Assembly (NCBI GenBank): GCA_900143615.1
Contig: FREU01000005.1
Span: 307,458-371,457 of the forward strand
Source of the DNA: Rhodobacteraceae bacterium Alg231-30
Lineage (GTDB): Bacteria > Pseudomonadota > Alphaproteobacteria > Rhodobacterales > Rhodobacteraceae
DNA: 64,000 nucleotides
Direction: 5' to 3'
The notes under the pieces were generated by a model. The model did no database searches. It was not told where the DNA came from and saw only the letters and a program-made list of their open reading frames with translations. Both the position numbers and the translations under genes were made by a program. Shown here piece after piece: positions 45,809 through 55,563 of the stretch; within the stretch, counting starts at the first letter, position 1; every line of letters begins with the position of its first letter.

Positions 45809-47497
45809 TTAGCTGTGTTCTTCAGCAGCCGTCGCGGCCAGCGCCTTGTTATAAGCGCGCAGCGCATCGACCTGAAAGACCGCCCCTCTCAGCTCAGGCA
45901 GCTCATCTTCACCGCCAAGTGTCACCACCGGAATAAAGGACACATTGGAAGCTTCAAACATCGGCATCGCGCTCTCCAGTGTGGCGTTGCCGTCCACATA
46001 GGTTCCTTGCGACACCAGCTCCCAACACTCATCTTCTGGCGCGGCGCGCGGATCATCTTTGGCCCGCATCACCTTGGCAACACGACACATTGCCAGCAAA
46101 TAGGCTTGGGGGCCCGCGGCGACATGCACATTGCGCCGCTCAAGTTGCGTCAGGAAGAACGAGCCGTCCACGAGCCGAGAGCTGAGGGCGGTGGAAATCG
46201 ACACCGAGACCATCACCGCCAGTCCGATTTGCCAATCCCCCGTCATTTCAAACACAATCAACGTGGTTGAAATCGGCGCGCCAAGCACGGCAGCTGCGAC
46301 AGCTCCGGTGCCTGCCAATGCATAAAGCGTTGCGGTGCTGGAGACATCGGGGAAAGCGGAAGTGGCGATAAAGCCAAACGCCAAACCAGTCAGCGCGCCC
46401 ACCATCAAAGAGGGCGAAAACACCCCCCCCCCCATGCGACCGCCAACAGTGATTGAGACGGCGATCACCTTGAGAATCGCAAAGACAATCGCCTCATGCC
46501 ACAAAAGCTGCCCGGTCAGCGCCGCCGAGGTGGTTTCATAGCCAACCCCAATGATGTGTGGGAACCAGATCGCCAAGAGGCCTAACAAGGCGCCAGCAAT
46601 GGCAGGGCGCAGCCACCGCGGCATGCGCAGCTCGTCCTGCACGTGGTTGGCCATGTCATCGACCCAAAAGATCGTCCACATCAGCGCCACAGCCACAAAA
46701 CCGCAAATCCCGCCCAAGAGCAGGAAGGCGGGCAATTCCCGATAGAACTCAAGCGCCGAAGTCATCGGCAAGGCGAATTCGGTCACATCGCCAAATTCCA
46801 GACGGTTGATGACCGTACCTGCAACCGAGGCAATAACAATCGGTGCAAAGGCGTGAATGGCAAAGTGGCGCAGTACCACCTCGAGCGCAAACAACGCCCC
46901 CGCGATTGGCGCGTTAAAGCTGGCGGATACGGCAGCCGCCACCGCACAGCCCAACAGATCACGCCCTGTAATCCCATCTGCCTTGATCTTGTCGCTGACC
47001 CAACTGGAAATCATGCCCGCCATATGCACCACGGGGCCTTCGCGCCCAGTCGAGCCGCCCGAACTGAGCGTGATAAGCGACGCTAGGGCTGAGGCGATAC
47101 CAGCTTTACGTTCAACCCGCCCCTCATAGAGCGCGGCCCCCTGAATCACATCCGCCACCGAGCGCACGCGCCCATCAGGCGTAAAGTGGTGAAGGATCAC
47201 GCCGACCGCTAGCCCCCCCGCGATCGGGATCAGCAGCAGCCAGTACCACGGCAAAGTATTGGCAAAGCTGTGGAGATGCGTGAGGTCCTCGGTGCCATAA
47301 AGCGTGGATTGCAGCCATGTGATGCCTTTGCGAAAGGCCATCGCAGCAAAGCCTGCGGCAATCCCGATCATGAGGGCAATTATCCAGAACTGAAACTGAC
47401 TGGGCCCTTTGCGCAGCAACACAGACCATCCACCACGACAGGTGGCCGCTGCCTCTTGGGCGCTTTCTGACAGGAAGGATCCAACCGACTTTGCCAT
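45809..47497 (-). CDS. ClC-family chloride channel/antiporter with C-terminal CBS region
   Basis: A 562-residue inner-membrane protein with about ten to twelve helices and the ClC signatures: SSGGSTGREGPVVHMAG near residues 143-160 (the Glu of GREGP is the gating glutamate), the GGRMGGGVFSPSLMVGALTG segment near 350 and the late GAPISTTLIVFEMTG near 405. The C-terminal ~110 residues after the last helix hold CBS-like sequence (QGTYVDGNATLESAMPMFEA, then FIPVV). It is separated from recN by 91 bases and is probably not part of the division operon. Confidence 0.93.
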   Translation of the reverse strand: MAKSVGSFLSESAQEAAATCRGGWSVLLRKGPSQFQFWIIALMIGIAAGFAAMAFRKGITWLQSTLYGTEDLTHLHSFANTLPWYWLLLIPIAGGLAVGVILHHFTPDGRVRSVADVIQGAALYEGRVERKAGIASALASLITLSSGGSTGREGPVVHMAGMISSWVSDKIKADGITGRDLLGCAVAAAVSASFNAPIAGALFALEVVLRHFAIHAFAPIVIASVAGTVINRLEFGDVTEFALPMTSALEFYRELPAFLLLGGICGFVAVALMWTIFWVDDMANHVQDELRMPRWLRPAIAGALLGLLAIWFPHIIGVGYETTSAALTGQLLWHEAIVFAILKVIAVSITVGGRMGGGVFSPSLMVGALTGLAFGFIATSAFPDVSSTATLYALAGTGAVAAAVLGAPISTTLIVFEMTGDWQIGLAVMVSVSISTALSSRLVDGSFFLTQLERRNVHVAAGPQAYLLAMCRVAKVMRAKDDPRAAPEDECWELVSQGTYVDGNATLESAMPMFEASNVSFIPVVTLGGEDELPELRGAVFQVDALRAYNKALAATAAEEHS

Positions 47498-47588
47498 GGG
47501 GTCTCTGATTATTGCTTTTTCTCAGGCATAGTCTGAAAACCCTGCAAAGGCAAAGTGTTAACGTCGCAACTAGATGTAACTTTACGAA

Positions 47589-49235
47589 TTACCCAAGAAG
47601 GGCGCGTGCAGCGGCGCGGGCTTCTTCTGTGATCGTGTCGCCCGAGACCATCCTGGCGATTTCATCAACCCGCGCATCGGCCCCCAAAGGCACAACACGG
47701 CTCAGGGTTTTACCCGCTTCAACCGACTTCTCAACTCGCCAGTGGTGCGCGCCCAATGCGGCCACTTGTGGAGAGTGGGTGACGACGAGAACCTGACCTT
47801 GCTGCGCCAGCGCTTTTAGCCGCCGCCCGACGGCATCGGCAGTTGCGCCGCCAACACCACGGTCAATTTCGTCAAATATCACAGTGACTTCGCCAATGTC
47901 ATTGGTCAGGCATACTTTGAGCGCCAAGAGGAAGCGGCTAAGTTCGCCGCCAGAGGCAATTTTAGCCAAAGGTCCGGCCGGTGCGCCCGGATTAGTTGCC
48001 ACCACAAATTCCACCGCATCGCGACCGTCCGGTCCTGCCTCGCCCTCTGAAACAACGGTTTCAAACACCGCGCGCTCCATCTTAAGAGGGGCCAGTTCTC
48101 TCATCACTGATTTATCAAGCCGGCCTGCCGCTTTGCGGCGATGCTCGGTCAGCTTGGCGGCGGCGGCGTTATAGGCGGCTTCTGCGGTCGCAAGTTGCGC
48201 CTGAAGCTCGGCAATATTGCCTACGCCCGCGTCCAAAGCGTTCAGGCGCGCACGCAAATCATTGGCAAATGTGCCCAACTCTTCGGGTACCACATCATGT
48301 TTGCGTGCCATTGCGCGAATGGCAAACAGGCGCTCTTCGGTCACTTCCAGCTCATGCGGATTAAAGTCCAGCGCCTGAATACACCGCTCGATACCGTCAC
48401 TGGCTTCGGCCAATTCATTGAGCGCGCGTTCCAAGGCTGCAATGGGCGCATCAAGCTGCCCGCTTGTGTCTTGGGCCGCGCCTTCAAGCCAACGCAGCGC
48501 GTCGCCCATGGCACTCTCGGCGCCGTCTCCTGAAAGGGCGGAATGCGCACGGCTGACGTCTTCGCGTACTTTCTCAGCCCCTTGCATCATGCGACGGCGC
48601 GAATCCAACTCGGCCTCTTCGCCGGGCTGCGGGTCCAGTAGGTCGAGCTCTTCAACGGCATGGCGTAGAAAATCTTCTTCAGCACGCGCTGCCGCCAGCG
48701 CTTTTTCAGCTTTCGCCAAATCACGACGCGCTGACGATGCCGCCGCCCATGTGTCGCGTGTTTTGACTTTGAGCGCGTCTGCCTCGGCAAACATATCCAG
48801 CACATCGCGGTGGCCGCGCGGATTGAGCAGGCCACGATCATCATGTTGACCATGCAATTCCACGAGAGTTTCGGACAGTTGCCGCAACACATCCCCCGAG
48901 CAGCGCCGGTCGTTTACCCAAGCGGTTTTGCGTCCGTCCAGACGATTGACACGCCGCAGGATCAGCTCATCGCCATCCGGCAGGCCTGCGTCTTGCAAAA
49001 TCGCATGGGCTGGATGATTGGGCGGTAAATCAAATTCGGCGACAACTTCGCCCTGCTCGGCCCCAGCGCGCACCAATTCGGCGCGGCCGCGCCAGCCTAG
49101 GACAAACCCGAGACTGTCCAAGAGGATGGATTTACCGGCACCGGTTTCGCCCGTCAGAACGTTTAGCCCCGGTTGAAACGCGAGTTCCAACCGGTCGATG
49201 ATCAGCATATCCCTGATATCAAGTGTGCGCAGCAT
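47589..49235 (-). CDS. recN: DNA repair protein RecN
   Basis: A 548-residue SMC-like ATPase used in double-strand-break repair. Walker A is LTGETGAGKSILLDSLGF near residues 27-44, the arm region of coiled coil covers ~160-370 (Ala/Glu/Leu-rich), the ABC signature is ASGGELSRFLLALKVCL near 425, and Walker B is VTVIFDEIDRGVGGATADAV. Length matches the family. It starts 29 bases after bamD, as in many proteobacteria. Confidence 0.96.
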   Translation of the reverse strand: MLRTLDIRDMLIIDRLELAFQPGLNVLTGETGAGKSILLDSLGFVLGWRGRAELVRAGAEQGEVVAEFDLPPNHPAHAILQDAGLPDGDELILRRVNRLDGRKTAWVNDRRCSGDVLRQLSETLVELHGQHDDRGLLNPRGHRDVLDMFAEADALKVKTRDTWAAASSARRDLAKAEKALAAARAEEDFLRHAVEELDLLDPQPGEEAELDSRRRMMQGAEKVREDVSRAHSALSGDGAESAMGDALRWLEGAAQDTSGQLDAPIAALERALNELAEASDGIERCIQALDFNPHELEVTEERLFAIRAMARKHDVVPEELGTFANDLRARLNALDAGVGNIAELQAQLATAEAAYNAAAAKLTEHRRKAAGRLDKSVMRELAPLKMERAVFETVVSEGEAGPDGRDAVEFVVATNPGAPAGPLAKIASGGELSRFLLALKVCLTNDIGEVTVIFDEIDRGVGGATADAVGRRLKALAQQGQVLVVTHSPQVAALGAHHWRVEKSVEAGKTLSRVVPLGADARVDEIARMVSGDTITEEARAAARALLG

Positions 49236-49264
49236 TCGCGCCTATCCCCGAACAGTGCGCCGCA

Positions 49265-50119
49265 TCAGAGCCATCTACCTTGAAGGGTCTGGCGATACAC
49301 TTGTTTGAGCCAACCATCGCTGGCCGCATCAAGTGTAAGCCCTTGGCCGGTCAGCAATGCATAGCTGTCTTCATACCAAGTTGTGCCTTGGAAGTTGTGC
49401 CCCAAAATCGCACCAGCAGTCTGTGCCTCAGCCGTAAGACCCAGCGAGAGATATGCTTCGACCAAACGGTGCAATGCTTCGGCGGTATGCGTTGTGGTCT
49501 GGAAATCCTCAACCACAACACGGAAGCGGCTAATCGCAGCGGTGTAGTGATCACGGCGCAGATAGTAGCGGCCGATTTCCATTTCTTTGCCCGCGAGGTG
49601 ATCAAACGCGAGATCAAACTTGAGCACCGCAGAACGCGCATATTCGCTCTCGGGGTAGATTTCGATCACTTTGCGCAGCTCTTGTAGTGCATTGAATGTC
49701 AGGCCCTGATCGCGGCCAACTTCGTCAATCTGATCATAATAGCTGAGCGCGAGCAGATACTGTGCATAGGCCGCGTCTTCGTCCGCAGGATAGAAATCGA
49801 TATAGCGTTGTGCCGCAGCACGGCTTTCCGGGTAGGCCTTTCCCTGATGGAAGGCATAAGCCTGCATAATCACAGCGCGTTTGGTGAATTCCGAATAAGG
49901 ATACAGACGCTCGATTTCAGAGAAGAAAAATGCTGCATCGCCGCCTTTGCGTTTGGTCAACTCGTATTCGCCGCGTTCAAAAATCTGTTCCGCGGTAAAG
50001 CCATCCAGATCAATATCTCCACGACGTGCCCGCTCAGCAGTCGAACTGCTACAGGACGCCATCGCGAGAAAAGCCAGAACCGACCCGACCATACGAACCC
50101 GCCCTTTAAAGCCTGCCAT
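49265..50119 (-). CDS. bamD: Outer membrane assembly lipoprotein BamD
   Basis: A 284-residue lipoprotein of the BAM complex, which inserts beta-barrel proteins in the outer membrane. The signal ends in the lipobox LAMASC, so Cys ~23 is the lipidated residue. Then come TPR-like repeats (AEQIFERGEYELTKRKGGDA, EIERLYPYSEFTKRA, IEIYPESEYARSA). The frame is open 20 codons upstream without a ribosome site; the ATG at 50119 has AAGAGG nine bases before it. It lies between lpxC and recN, the standard alphaproteobacterial order. Confidence 0.94.
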   Translation of the reverse strand: MAGFKGRVRMVGSVLAFLAMASCSSSTAERARRGDIDLDGFTAEQIFERGEYELTKRKGGDAAFFFSEIERLYPYSEFTKRAVIMQAYAFHQGKAYPESRAAAQRYIDFYPADEDAAYAQYLLALSYYDQIDEVGRDQGLTFNALQELRKVIEIYPESEYARSAVLKFDLAFDHLAGKEMEIGRYYLRRDHYTAAISRFRVVVEDFQTTTHTAEALHRLVEAYLSLGLTAEAQTAGAILGHNFQGTTWYEDSYALLTGQGLTLDAASDGWLKQVYRQTLQGRWL

Positions 50120-50253
50120 CCTGCTCAACCTCTTGTTCGTCCTATTGGCATATTCTGCCCTTTCCCAAGCTGTTAGCATAGAAAATTCCGGTGCAAAACG
50201 CCTTTGGTGCGTTTTCCACAGGAAGGATCAATTCTCACGCATTTATGTAGGGG

Positions 50254-51177
50254 TCAAGCGACAGCCGGAAACTCGGCCAAATGCACGCCTGCGCCGGGTA
50301 ATCGGGCTGCCATGCTGGGGGTGCATTCAACAAAACGCCAAGCGTCAGGGTCCGCAAAAAGCTCACGTAACAAGGCGTTTGTCAAAGAATGCCCTGCCCG
50401 ATCACCGCTGTAACGTCCCAAGATAGGCGCGCCAGCAAGATACAGGTCGCCAACAGCATCCAGCATTTTATGGCGCACCGGCTCGTCCGTGTGACGCAAA
50501 CCACCTGGGCTTAGAATTTTATCGCCATCAAACACCACCGCGTTTTCAGCAGGATCACCGCCCAATGCCAAGCCATTGGCCTGCATGGTTTCGACATCTG
50601 ACTGGCTGCAGAACGTGCGGCTGTCACACAATTCACGAACAAAGCTGCCATTCGCCAAGGTCAGGCCTTTGGTCTGTTGGCCAATTGCTTCATCGTTAAA
50701 ATCGATGTGGAAATCGATGTGCATTTCTGATGCCGGCGTCAATTCAGCCCGCGCATCACCGCGCACAACCGAAACTGGCTTGAGAATTTCGATGGCACGC
50801 ACAGCCTGATTCTGTGAAATCAATCCGGTGCGCAGAAACGCCTGAACAAAATCGGCAGAGCTGCCATCAAGAATTGGCACTTCGGGGCCATCAATTTCGA
50901 CCAAGGCGTTGTGGATACCACATCCCGCCAAGGCCGCCATAACATGTTCAATGGTAGAGACAGATACACCTGCCGCGTTCACGATCCGAGTGCAAAGCTG
51001 GGTTTGCTCAACCTGATCCCAACGGGCCTGAACCATTGTGTCGCCAATCAACACGTCCGTGCGGCGGAACCAGATGCCATAATCCGCAGACGCGGGTCGC
51101 ACAACCATATGAACAGGTTTGCCCGAGTGAAGGCCGTTTCCGGTAAAGCGTACGAATGATTTCAGCGTGTTTTGCAA
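50254..51177 (-). CDS. lpxC: UDP-3-O-acyl-N-acetylglucosamine deacetylase
   Basis: The committed enzyme of lipid A synthesis, 307 residues from the TTG at 51177, close to the usual length of ~305. Zinc and active-site motifs: STIEHVMAALAGCGIHNALV with the metal His near 76, EIDGPEVPILDGSSADFV, HKMLDAVGDLYLAGAPI near 240 and RYSGDRAGHSLTNALLREL near 260 with the catalytic His. The frame reaches an ATG at 51279, but the 34 extra residues do not look like LpxC. The TTG has GGGGA five bases before it and gives the family start MQNTLKSFVRFTGNGLHSGK. Confidence 0.94.
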   Translation of the reverse strand: MQNTLKSFVRFTGNGLHSGKPVHMVVRPASADYGIWFRRTDVLIGDTMVQARWDQVEQTQLCTRIVNAAGVSVSTIEHVMAALAGCGIHNALVEIDGPEVPILDGSSADFVQAFLRTGLISQNQAVRAIEILKPVSVVRGDARAELTPASEMHIDFHIDFNDEAIGQQTKGLTLANGSFVRELCDSRTFCSQSDVETMQANGLALGGDPAENAVVFDGDKILSPGGLRHTDEPVRHKMLDAVGDLYLAGAPILGRYSGDRAGHSLTNALLRELFADPDAWRFVECTPSMAARLPGAGVHLAEFPAVA

Positions 51178-51333
51178 GGTAGTCCCCAAATGGCGCGGTC
51201 TACCCCATTTCGACCGCACCCTTGAAATAATGGCTTGGGCCGTCAACCTCAATTCAATCTTTGTAACGGTCTGAAACATGAAAAAAGTCCGTAAGCGGAA
51301 ATCCGCCCAACCCTAGCTAAGCACTTATTTTTA

Positions 51334-51366
51334 AACAAAAAGAGCCGCCAAATCTGGCGGCTCTTT
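51334..51366 (-). terminator. Rho-independent terminator after ftsZ
   Basis: On the minus strand AAAGAGCCGCCA (51366 to 51355) pairs perfectly over 12 bp with TGGCGGCTCTTT (51350 to 51339) around a 4-base loop, followed by TTGTTT. It begins 20 bases after the ftsZ stop, so lpxC must have its own promoter in 51178-51330. Confidence 0.92.
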
Positions 51367-51385
51367 AAGGTTTTTCTGAGTGTCG

Positions 51386-53011
51386 TTAGTTGGCCTGACG
51401 ACGCAGGAACGCAGGAATTTCAATCCGCTCCTGATCAGGGTCTTGCTCCATCTCAGGCTCAGCAGCCTGGACGCTGGGTTGCTGACGGGCTGGTTGTGCA
51501 ACCGCCTCTTGAGCATGACCTGTCATGCGACCAATCAAAGAGTTAATCCCAAAACGGGGACGCTCTTCTGCAATGGGCTCAGGCGCAGGGCGCGCTGGAG
51601 CTGCTGCAGGGGATTTCTCCACAGCCGCTTGCAAGCGCTGCATCAACTGAGGTGTTGGCGCGCCGGGTGCCGGACGCTGAGGTGCCACATATTCCTGCGG
51701 CTCTTCTTCGACCATTTCAGGCTGATACATCTGAGCCGGCTGAGGCCGATACGCGGGGGGCGGCAGACCGTCATCCATTGCAGCAGGCGCATCAAACACG
51801 GGCTGCTGAGGCATCTCTTCTTCAAAGATGTCTTCCATTTGGTCTTCGGCAGCCACACGCTGATGATCCATCTCGGTGAACAGCGAAGGCTCAACGGGTG
51901 TTTCAACTGCTGCTTCTGCAACAACGGGCGCTTCCTCAACATACTCGGGCTCTGGCGCAACTTCTTCTGCGATTTCAGCAGAAACTTGCTGTGTCAGAGG
52001 TTGTTTCAGCGACCGACGCGGTACTGGCATGGCCGGTACAGATTCTGCTGCGTCAATTCCGGTTGCAACAACCGAAACGCGCATCGCACCTTCCAGAGAG
52101 CTGTCCATTGTCGAGCCGACGATGATGTTCGCGTCAGCATCCACTTCTTCGCGAATGCGGTTGGCTGCTTCGTCGAGTTCGAACAGGGTCAAGTCGTGAC
52201 CACCGGTGATATTGATCAGCACGCCGCGTGCGCCGCGCAGAGAAATCTCGTCCAGCAGCGGGTTGGCGATGGCTTTTTCAGCCGCTTGAACCGCGCGATC
52301 TTCGCCTTCGGCTTCGCCTGTGCCCATCATCGCTTTGCCCATCTCATCCATCACGGCGCGAACGTCCGCAAAGTCGAGGTTGATCAGGCCCGGACGCACC
52401 ATCAGGTCGGTGACGCCTTTGACACCTTGGTAAAGTACGTCGTCCGCCATCGAAAACGCTTCGGTGAAGGTGGTGTTTTCGTTGGCCAGACGGAACAGGT
52501 TCTGGTTGGGAATGATGATCAGTGTATCGACCATTTTTTGCAGCTGCTCCACGCCTTCTTCGGCTTGGCGCATGCGCTTGTTGCCTTCGAACTGAAAAGG
52601 CTTGGTCACAACGCCAACGGTCAGCACACCCAATTCACGCGCGGCTTGCGCGATGATTGGGGCCGCTCCGGTGCCGGTGCCGCCGCCCATTCCGGCGGTG
52701 ATAAAGCACATGTGTGCGCCCGCCAGATGGTCAACAATTTGTTCGATGCTTTCTTCAGCGGCTGCAGCGCCGACGCTTGGACGCGCCCCTGCGCCCAACC
52801 CTTCGGTCACTTTTACACCTAGCTGCACACGGCTGCCGGATTGGCTTTGCTGAAGCGCCTGAGCGTCGGTATTGGCGACGACAAAGTCGACGCCCTCGAG
52901 CTCTTTTGCAATCATGTTATTTACCGCGTTGCCGCCAGCTCCACCTACACCAAACACTGTGATGCGGGGTTTCAGATCAGCCTCGTCGGGCATCGTCAGA
53001 TTCAATGTCAT
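51386..53011 (-). CDS. ftsZ: Cell division protein FtsZ
   Basis: A 541-residue tubulin-like GTPase that forms the division ring. [15 protein letters not shown] is at residues 19-33, the tubulin signature [10 protein letters not shown] near 110, and NxDF-type residues follow ([14 protein letters not shown]). After residue ~320 comes a long, Pro/Gln/Glu-rich linker of roughly 200 residues, typical of alphaproteobacteria. The conserved C-terminal peptide [13 protein letters not shown] ends the protein and should bind FtsA. A long antisense open frame over the linker is a composition effect. Confidence 0.97.
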   Translation of the reverse strand: MTLNLTMPDEADLKPRITVFGVGGAGGNAVNNMIAKELEGVDFVVANTDAQALQQSQSGSRVQLGVKVTEGLGAGARPSVGAAAAEESIEQIVDHLAGAHMCFITAGMGGGTGTGAAPIIAQAARELGVLTVGVVTKPFQFEGNKRMRQAEEGVEQLQKMVDTLIIIPNQNLFRLANENTTFTEAFSMADDVLYQGVKGVTDLMVRPGLINLDFADVRAVMDEMGKAMMGTGEAEGEDRAVQAAEKAIANPLLDEISLRGARGVLINITGGHDLTLFELDEAANRIREEVDADANIIVGSTMDSSLEGAMRVSVVATGIDAAESVPAMPVPRRSLKQPLTQQVSAEIAEEVAPEPEYVEEAPVVAEAAVETPVEPSLFTEMDHQRVAAEDQMEDIFEEEMPQQPVFDAPAAMDDGLPPPAYRPQPAQMYQPEMVEEEPQEYVAPQRPAPGAPTPQLMQRLQAAVEKSPAAAPARPAPEPIAEERPRFGINSLIGRMTGHAQEAVAQPARQQPSVQAAEPEMEQDPDQERIEIPAFLRRQAN

Positions 53012-53356
53012 AGAACTGTCCGCCTGTTGTTGCCCGCATTCGCGAGCGATTTTTCTGCCTACTCACAGAGTATTATAAGCGTAGCGCAACAGAATCGTCA
53101 CCCAAAAAAGCGAAAAATGACACAAAATATAGGCAGATATTGGAAAATATCGCCTGCATATTGCTAAAACTTACAGATTTTGCGGAACACAACAGGTCCA
53201 ATACAAAAAACATTTCCTGCCCGAGGCGAACACACCGCCACGGCTGTCTTGTGTCTCTATCTGTTCAGTGGCCTCTGCCCGGCCTGATCATTCGCTTTTG
53301 ACGCGATTGGCGTCAGATTAGACCAGCCCCATTCCCGCTGTCACCCCCCAAAATGA
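53012..53356. promoter_or_regulatory. 345-base ftsA-ftsZ intergenic region, probable ftsZ promoter
   Basis: No gene is visible. It is the largest gap in the division cluster, and only ftsZ starts from it, so a dedicated ftsZ promoter is likely. Two candidate sites stand out: a GANTC methylation site (GAATC, 53092-53096), about 80 bases upstream of ftsZ, and an inverted repeat TGACGC-5-GCGTCA at 53299-53315. The half near ftsZ is AT-rich compared with the rest of the cluster. Confidence 0.5.
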
Positions 53357-54691
53357 TCACCAATTGTCGCGAAACCATTTTAGTGTGCGCTTAATAGGCT
53401 GCATGGAGTAGCGCTCGACCGGAAGGTCAAAATCCCACCACTCGTCTTGGGGGTGGGTTGCGTAAAGACACATGCCCACTGCCGACGCAAACCCCGGCCC
53501 CGTCGCTGCCTGTGGCAAGCCGTGCACCCGCATCGGACGCCCCAAACGCACCTGCTGTCCCAGTATCTTTGTGGCCAAGCCATCAAGGCCCGGAATCTGG
53601 CTACCGGCCCCGGTCAAAACGATCTGTTGGCTGGGGAGATTGTCGAACCCTGCGACATCGAGCCGTGCACGGACTTCCTCAAGAATTTCCTCAACACGCG
53701 GGCGCATAATGCCGATCAACTCAGCGCGGCTAACTTTGCGGCTGTCATGCTCCCAGTCACCTGTCTCGCCCTGCAGCGCGATCATGTCGCGATCATCAAT
53801 GCCTGTTGCCACAACACCGCCGTTGAACGTCTTGATCCGCTCGGCAATTGTGAGAGGCACCTGCAGGCCCATAGAAATATCACCGGTCACATGGTCCCCG
53901 CCCATGCGCACTGCATCCGCATAAATCATGTGTTTCTTGAGAAATACCGAGATGCTGGTCGCGCCGCCGCCCATATCAATGCAGGCCGCGCCCAGTTCCT
54001 GTTCATCTTCTACCAAAGCTGCCATGCCGGACACATAGGCCGACGATGCCACACCCGCGAGTTCAAGATCACAACGCCGCACACAATGGGCAAGGTTTTG
54101 AACCGCCATCGCGTCGACGGTCAACATATGCATGTCAGTCGACAGAGCCTGCCCCATCTGCCCGCGCGGATCAGCCAGACCCGAACGGTGATCAAGCGCA
54201 AAGTTCACCGGTTGGGCATGCAAAACTTCGCGCTGCGCGCCATAATCTGGTGCTTCGCAAGACGCCAAGACACGGGCGACATCCTGTTCTGAAACCGTAT
54301 TGCCTTCCAAGGAAACCGTACCACCCAGACCATAGCTGCGCGGCTCGGCACCTGCGAAACAGGCAATCACATGATCCACCCGAATTTTCGCCATCTTCTG
54401 AGCGGCTTGAACCGCTGTGCGAATGGCACGTTCGGTTTCCTGCATGGCGTTGATCTCGCCAAAGCGCACACCGCGCGAACGGGTTGTGGCGGCACCAATC
54501 ACGCGAAACCCGCTTTGGCCCGCCATAGAGCCAACACCGTCGGTCTCTTCCAGTCGGTCGGTGCCATCAAAACGCAAAACGAGGCAGGCAATTTTGGAAC
54601 TGCCAACATCCAGAACCGCAACTACGCCGCGCTGCATCGCAGCCTTACGCATGGCGCGCATTGCACGCTGTGACTCATAAAGATCCGTCAT
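53357..54691 (-). CDS. ftsA: Cell division protein FtsA
   Basis: A 444-residue actin-like protein that links FtsZ to the inner membrane. ATP-fold motifs are VAVLDVGSSKIACLVLRF near residues 24-41, DMGGGATSISVF near 228 and TGAGSQIPGLDGLA near 360. The C-terminus (YSMQPIKRTLKWFRDNW) is the amphipathic membrane-targeting helix. The ATG at 54691 overlaps the ftsQ stop (ATGA); the frame runs on 14 codons upstream inside ftsQ but has no separate signal. Confidence 0.96.
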   Translation of the reverse strand: MTDLYESQRAMRAMRKAAMQRGVVAVLDVGSSKIACLVLRFDGTDRLEETDGVGSMAGQSGFRVIGAATTRSRGVRFGEINAMQETERAIRTAVQAAQKMAKIRVDHVIACFAGAEPRSYGLGGTVSLEGNTVSEQDVARVLASCEAPDYGAQREVLHAQPVNFALDHRSGLADPRGQMGQALSTDMHMLTVDAMAVQNLAHCVRRCDLELAGVASSAYVSGMAALVEDEQELGAACIDMGGGATSISVFLKKHMIYADAVRMGGDHVTGDISMGLQVPLTIAERIKTFNGGVVATGIDDRDMIALQGETGDWEHDSRKVSRAELIGIMRPRVEEILEEVRARLDVAGFDNLPSQQIVLTGAGSQIPGLDGLATKILGQQVRLGRPMRVHGLPQAATGPGFASAVGMCLYATHPQDEWWDFDLPVERYSMQPIKRTLKWFRDNW

Positions 54692-55563
54692 TGCTGCCCA
54701 TTTCCCATAGATATCTGGCTGATCTGCCACCATTCTTCGACCGCATGCTGAGCCATGCGAATTGTTGGCCGCGCCGACAGACGCATATCCACAATCAGCA
54801 AGTTTCGCTCAAGCATCGCCTGAGCTTCACTCAGCGCGATCACCCTCTCCAAAGCCTGAACCGCTCCCTGCTCAGGTAGTAAAATACGTTGATCGCGATC
54901 CAGCACCACGTCCCAGCGCCGCTCACCAACCCAGACCAATCCGCGCATGCGATCCGCCAAAGGACCAGCCGAGGCATAAATGTGGAGCGCTTCATTCACG
55001 TGATCAGACGCGCCTTTGCCCGCAATCAGAGGCAACTCGCTGCGCGCAGCACGTGCCTTAACCGCCGAGGTCACAACGCCGTCGCGATCAATCAGAAACA
55101 GGCCTTGGTGGGTGCGCCACATCAGGATGGGCTCACGCTCGACAATATTGAGCTGAAGAATCCCACCTGGACGCACACGCACAGAGGCAGTCTTCACCGC
55201 CGAGAGTGCAACAACGCGTCTCTGAATGGCCTCTAGATCAAGATCAAAGGAACTGGCGGGAAATTTAAGCGACAGAATTTCGCGCACATTCGCGGCAACT
55301 TCATCCGAGGCACCATCAATTGCCACAGCACTCACCAGAAACTCGGGCCGTGTCGCGATTTGAGTGCGCACATCATTGACAAGCAACATCAATTTTTCGC
55401 GCCGCGCCTCATCTGACAGCCAAACCCAAGTTACGACTGCCACAATCGTAAACGGCACTACCACGCGCAGCATCAGCCAGAACAACGGGGTCAGCAGAAG
55501 CCTTTGAAACTTATAGGCCCAACGTGACGGGGCGGGATCGTGAGGGCCGCTTACCTGTTGCAC
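54688..55563 (-). CDS. ftsQ: Cell division protein FtsQ
   Basis: A 291-residue bitopic divisome protein. The cytoplasmic start is followed by one membrane helix at about residues 26-53 (LLTPLFWLMLRVVVPFTIV). Then comes a periplasmic POTRA domain (LVSAVAIDGASDEVAANVRE and following) and the FtsQ beta domain (VERVIALSEAQAMLERN near the end). The GTG at 55563 has AAAGGA six bases before it and overlaps the ddl stop by 13 bases. An ATG at 55584 is also in frame but lacks a ribosome site. The stop overlaps ftsA by ATGA. Confidence 0.93.
   Translation of the reverse strand: MQQVSGPHDPAPSRWAYKFQRLLLTPLFWLMLRVVVPFTIVAVVTWVWLSDEARREKLMLLVNDVRTQIATRPEFLVSAVAIDGASDEVAANVREILSLKFPASSFDLDLEAIQRRVVALSAVKTASVRVRPGGILQLNIVEREPILMWRTHQGLFLIDRDGVVTSAVKARAARSELPLIAGKGASDHVNEALHIYASAGPLADRMRGLVWVGERRWDVVLDRDQRILLPEQGAVQALERVIALSEAQAMLERNLLIVDMRLSARPTIRMAQHAVEEWWQISQISMGNGQQ

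Noticed and set aside
51380..52822. A 480-codon open frame on the plus strand across ftsZ
   Set aside because: It lies antisense to ftsZ, is rich in Arg, His and Cys with no domain pattern, and has no ribosome site. It comes from the codon bias of the ftsZ strand.
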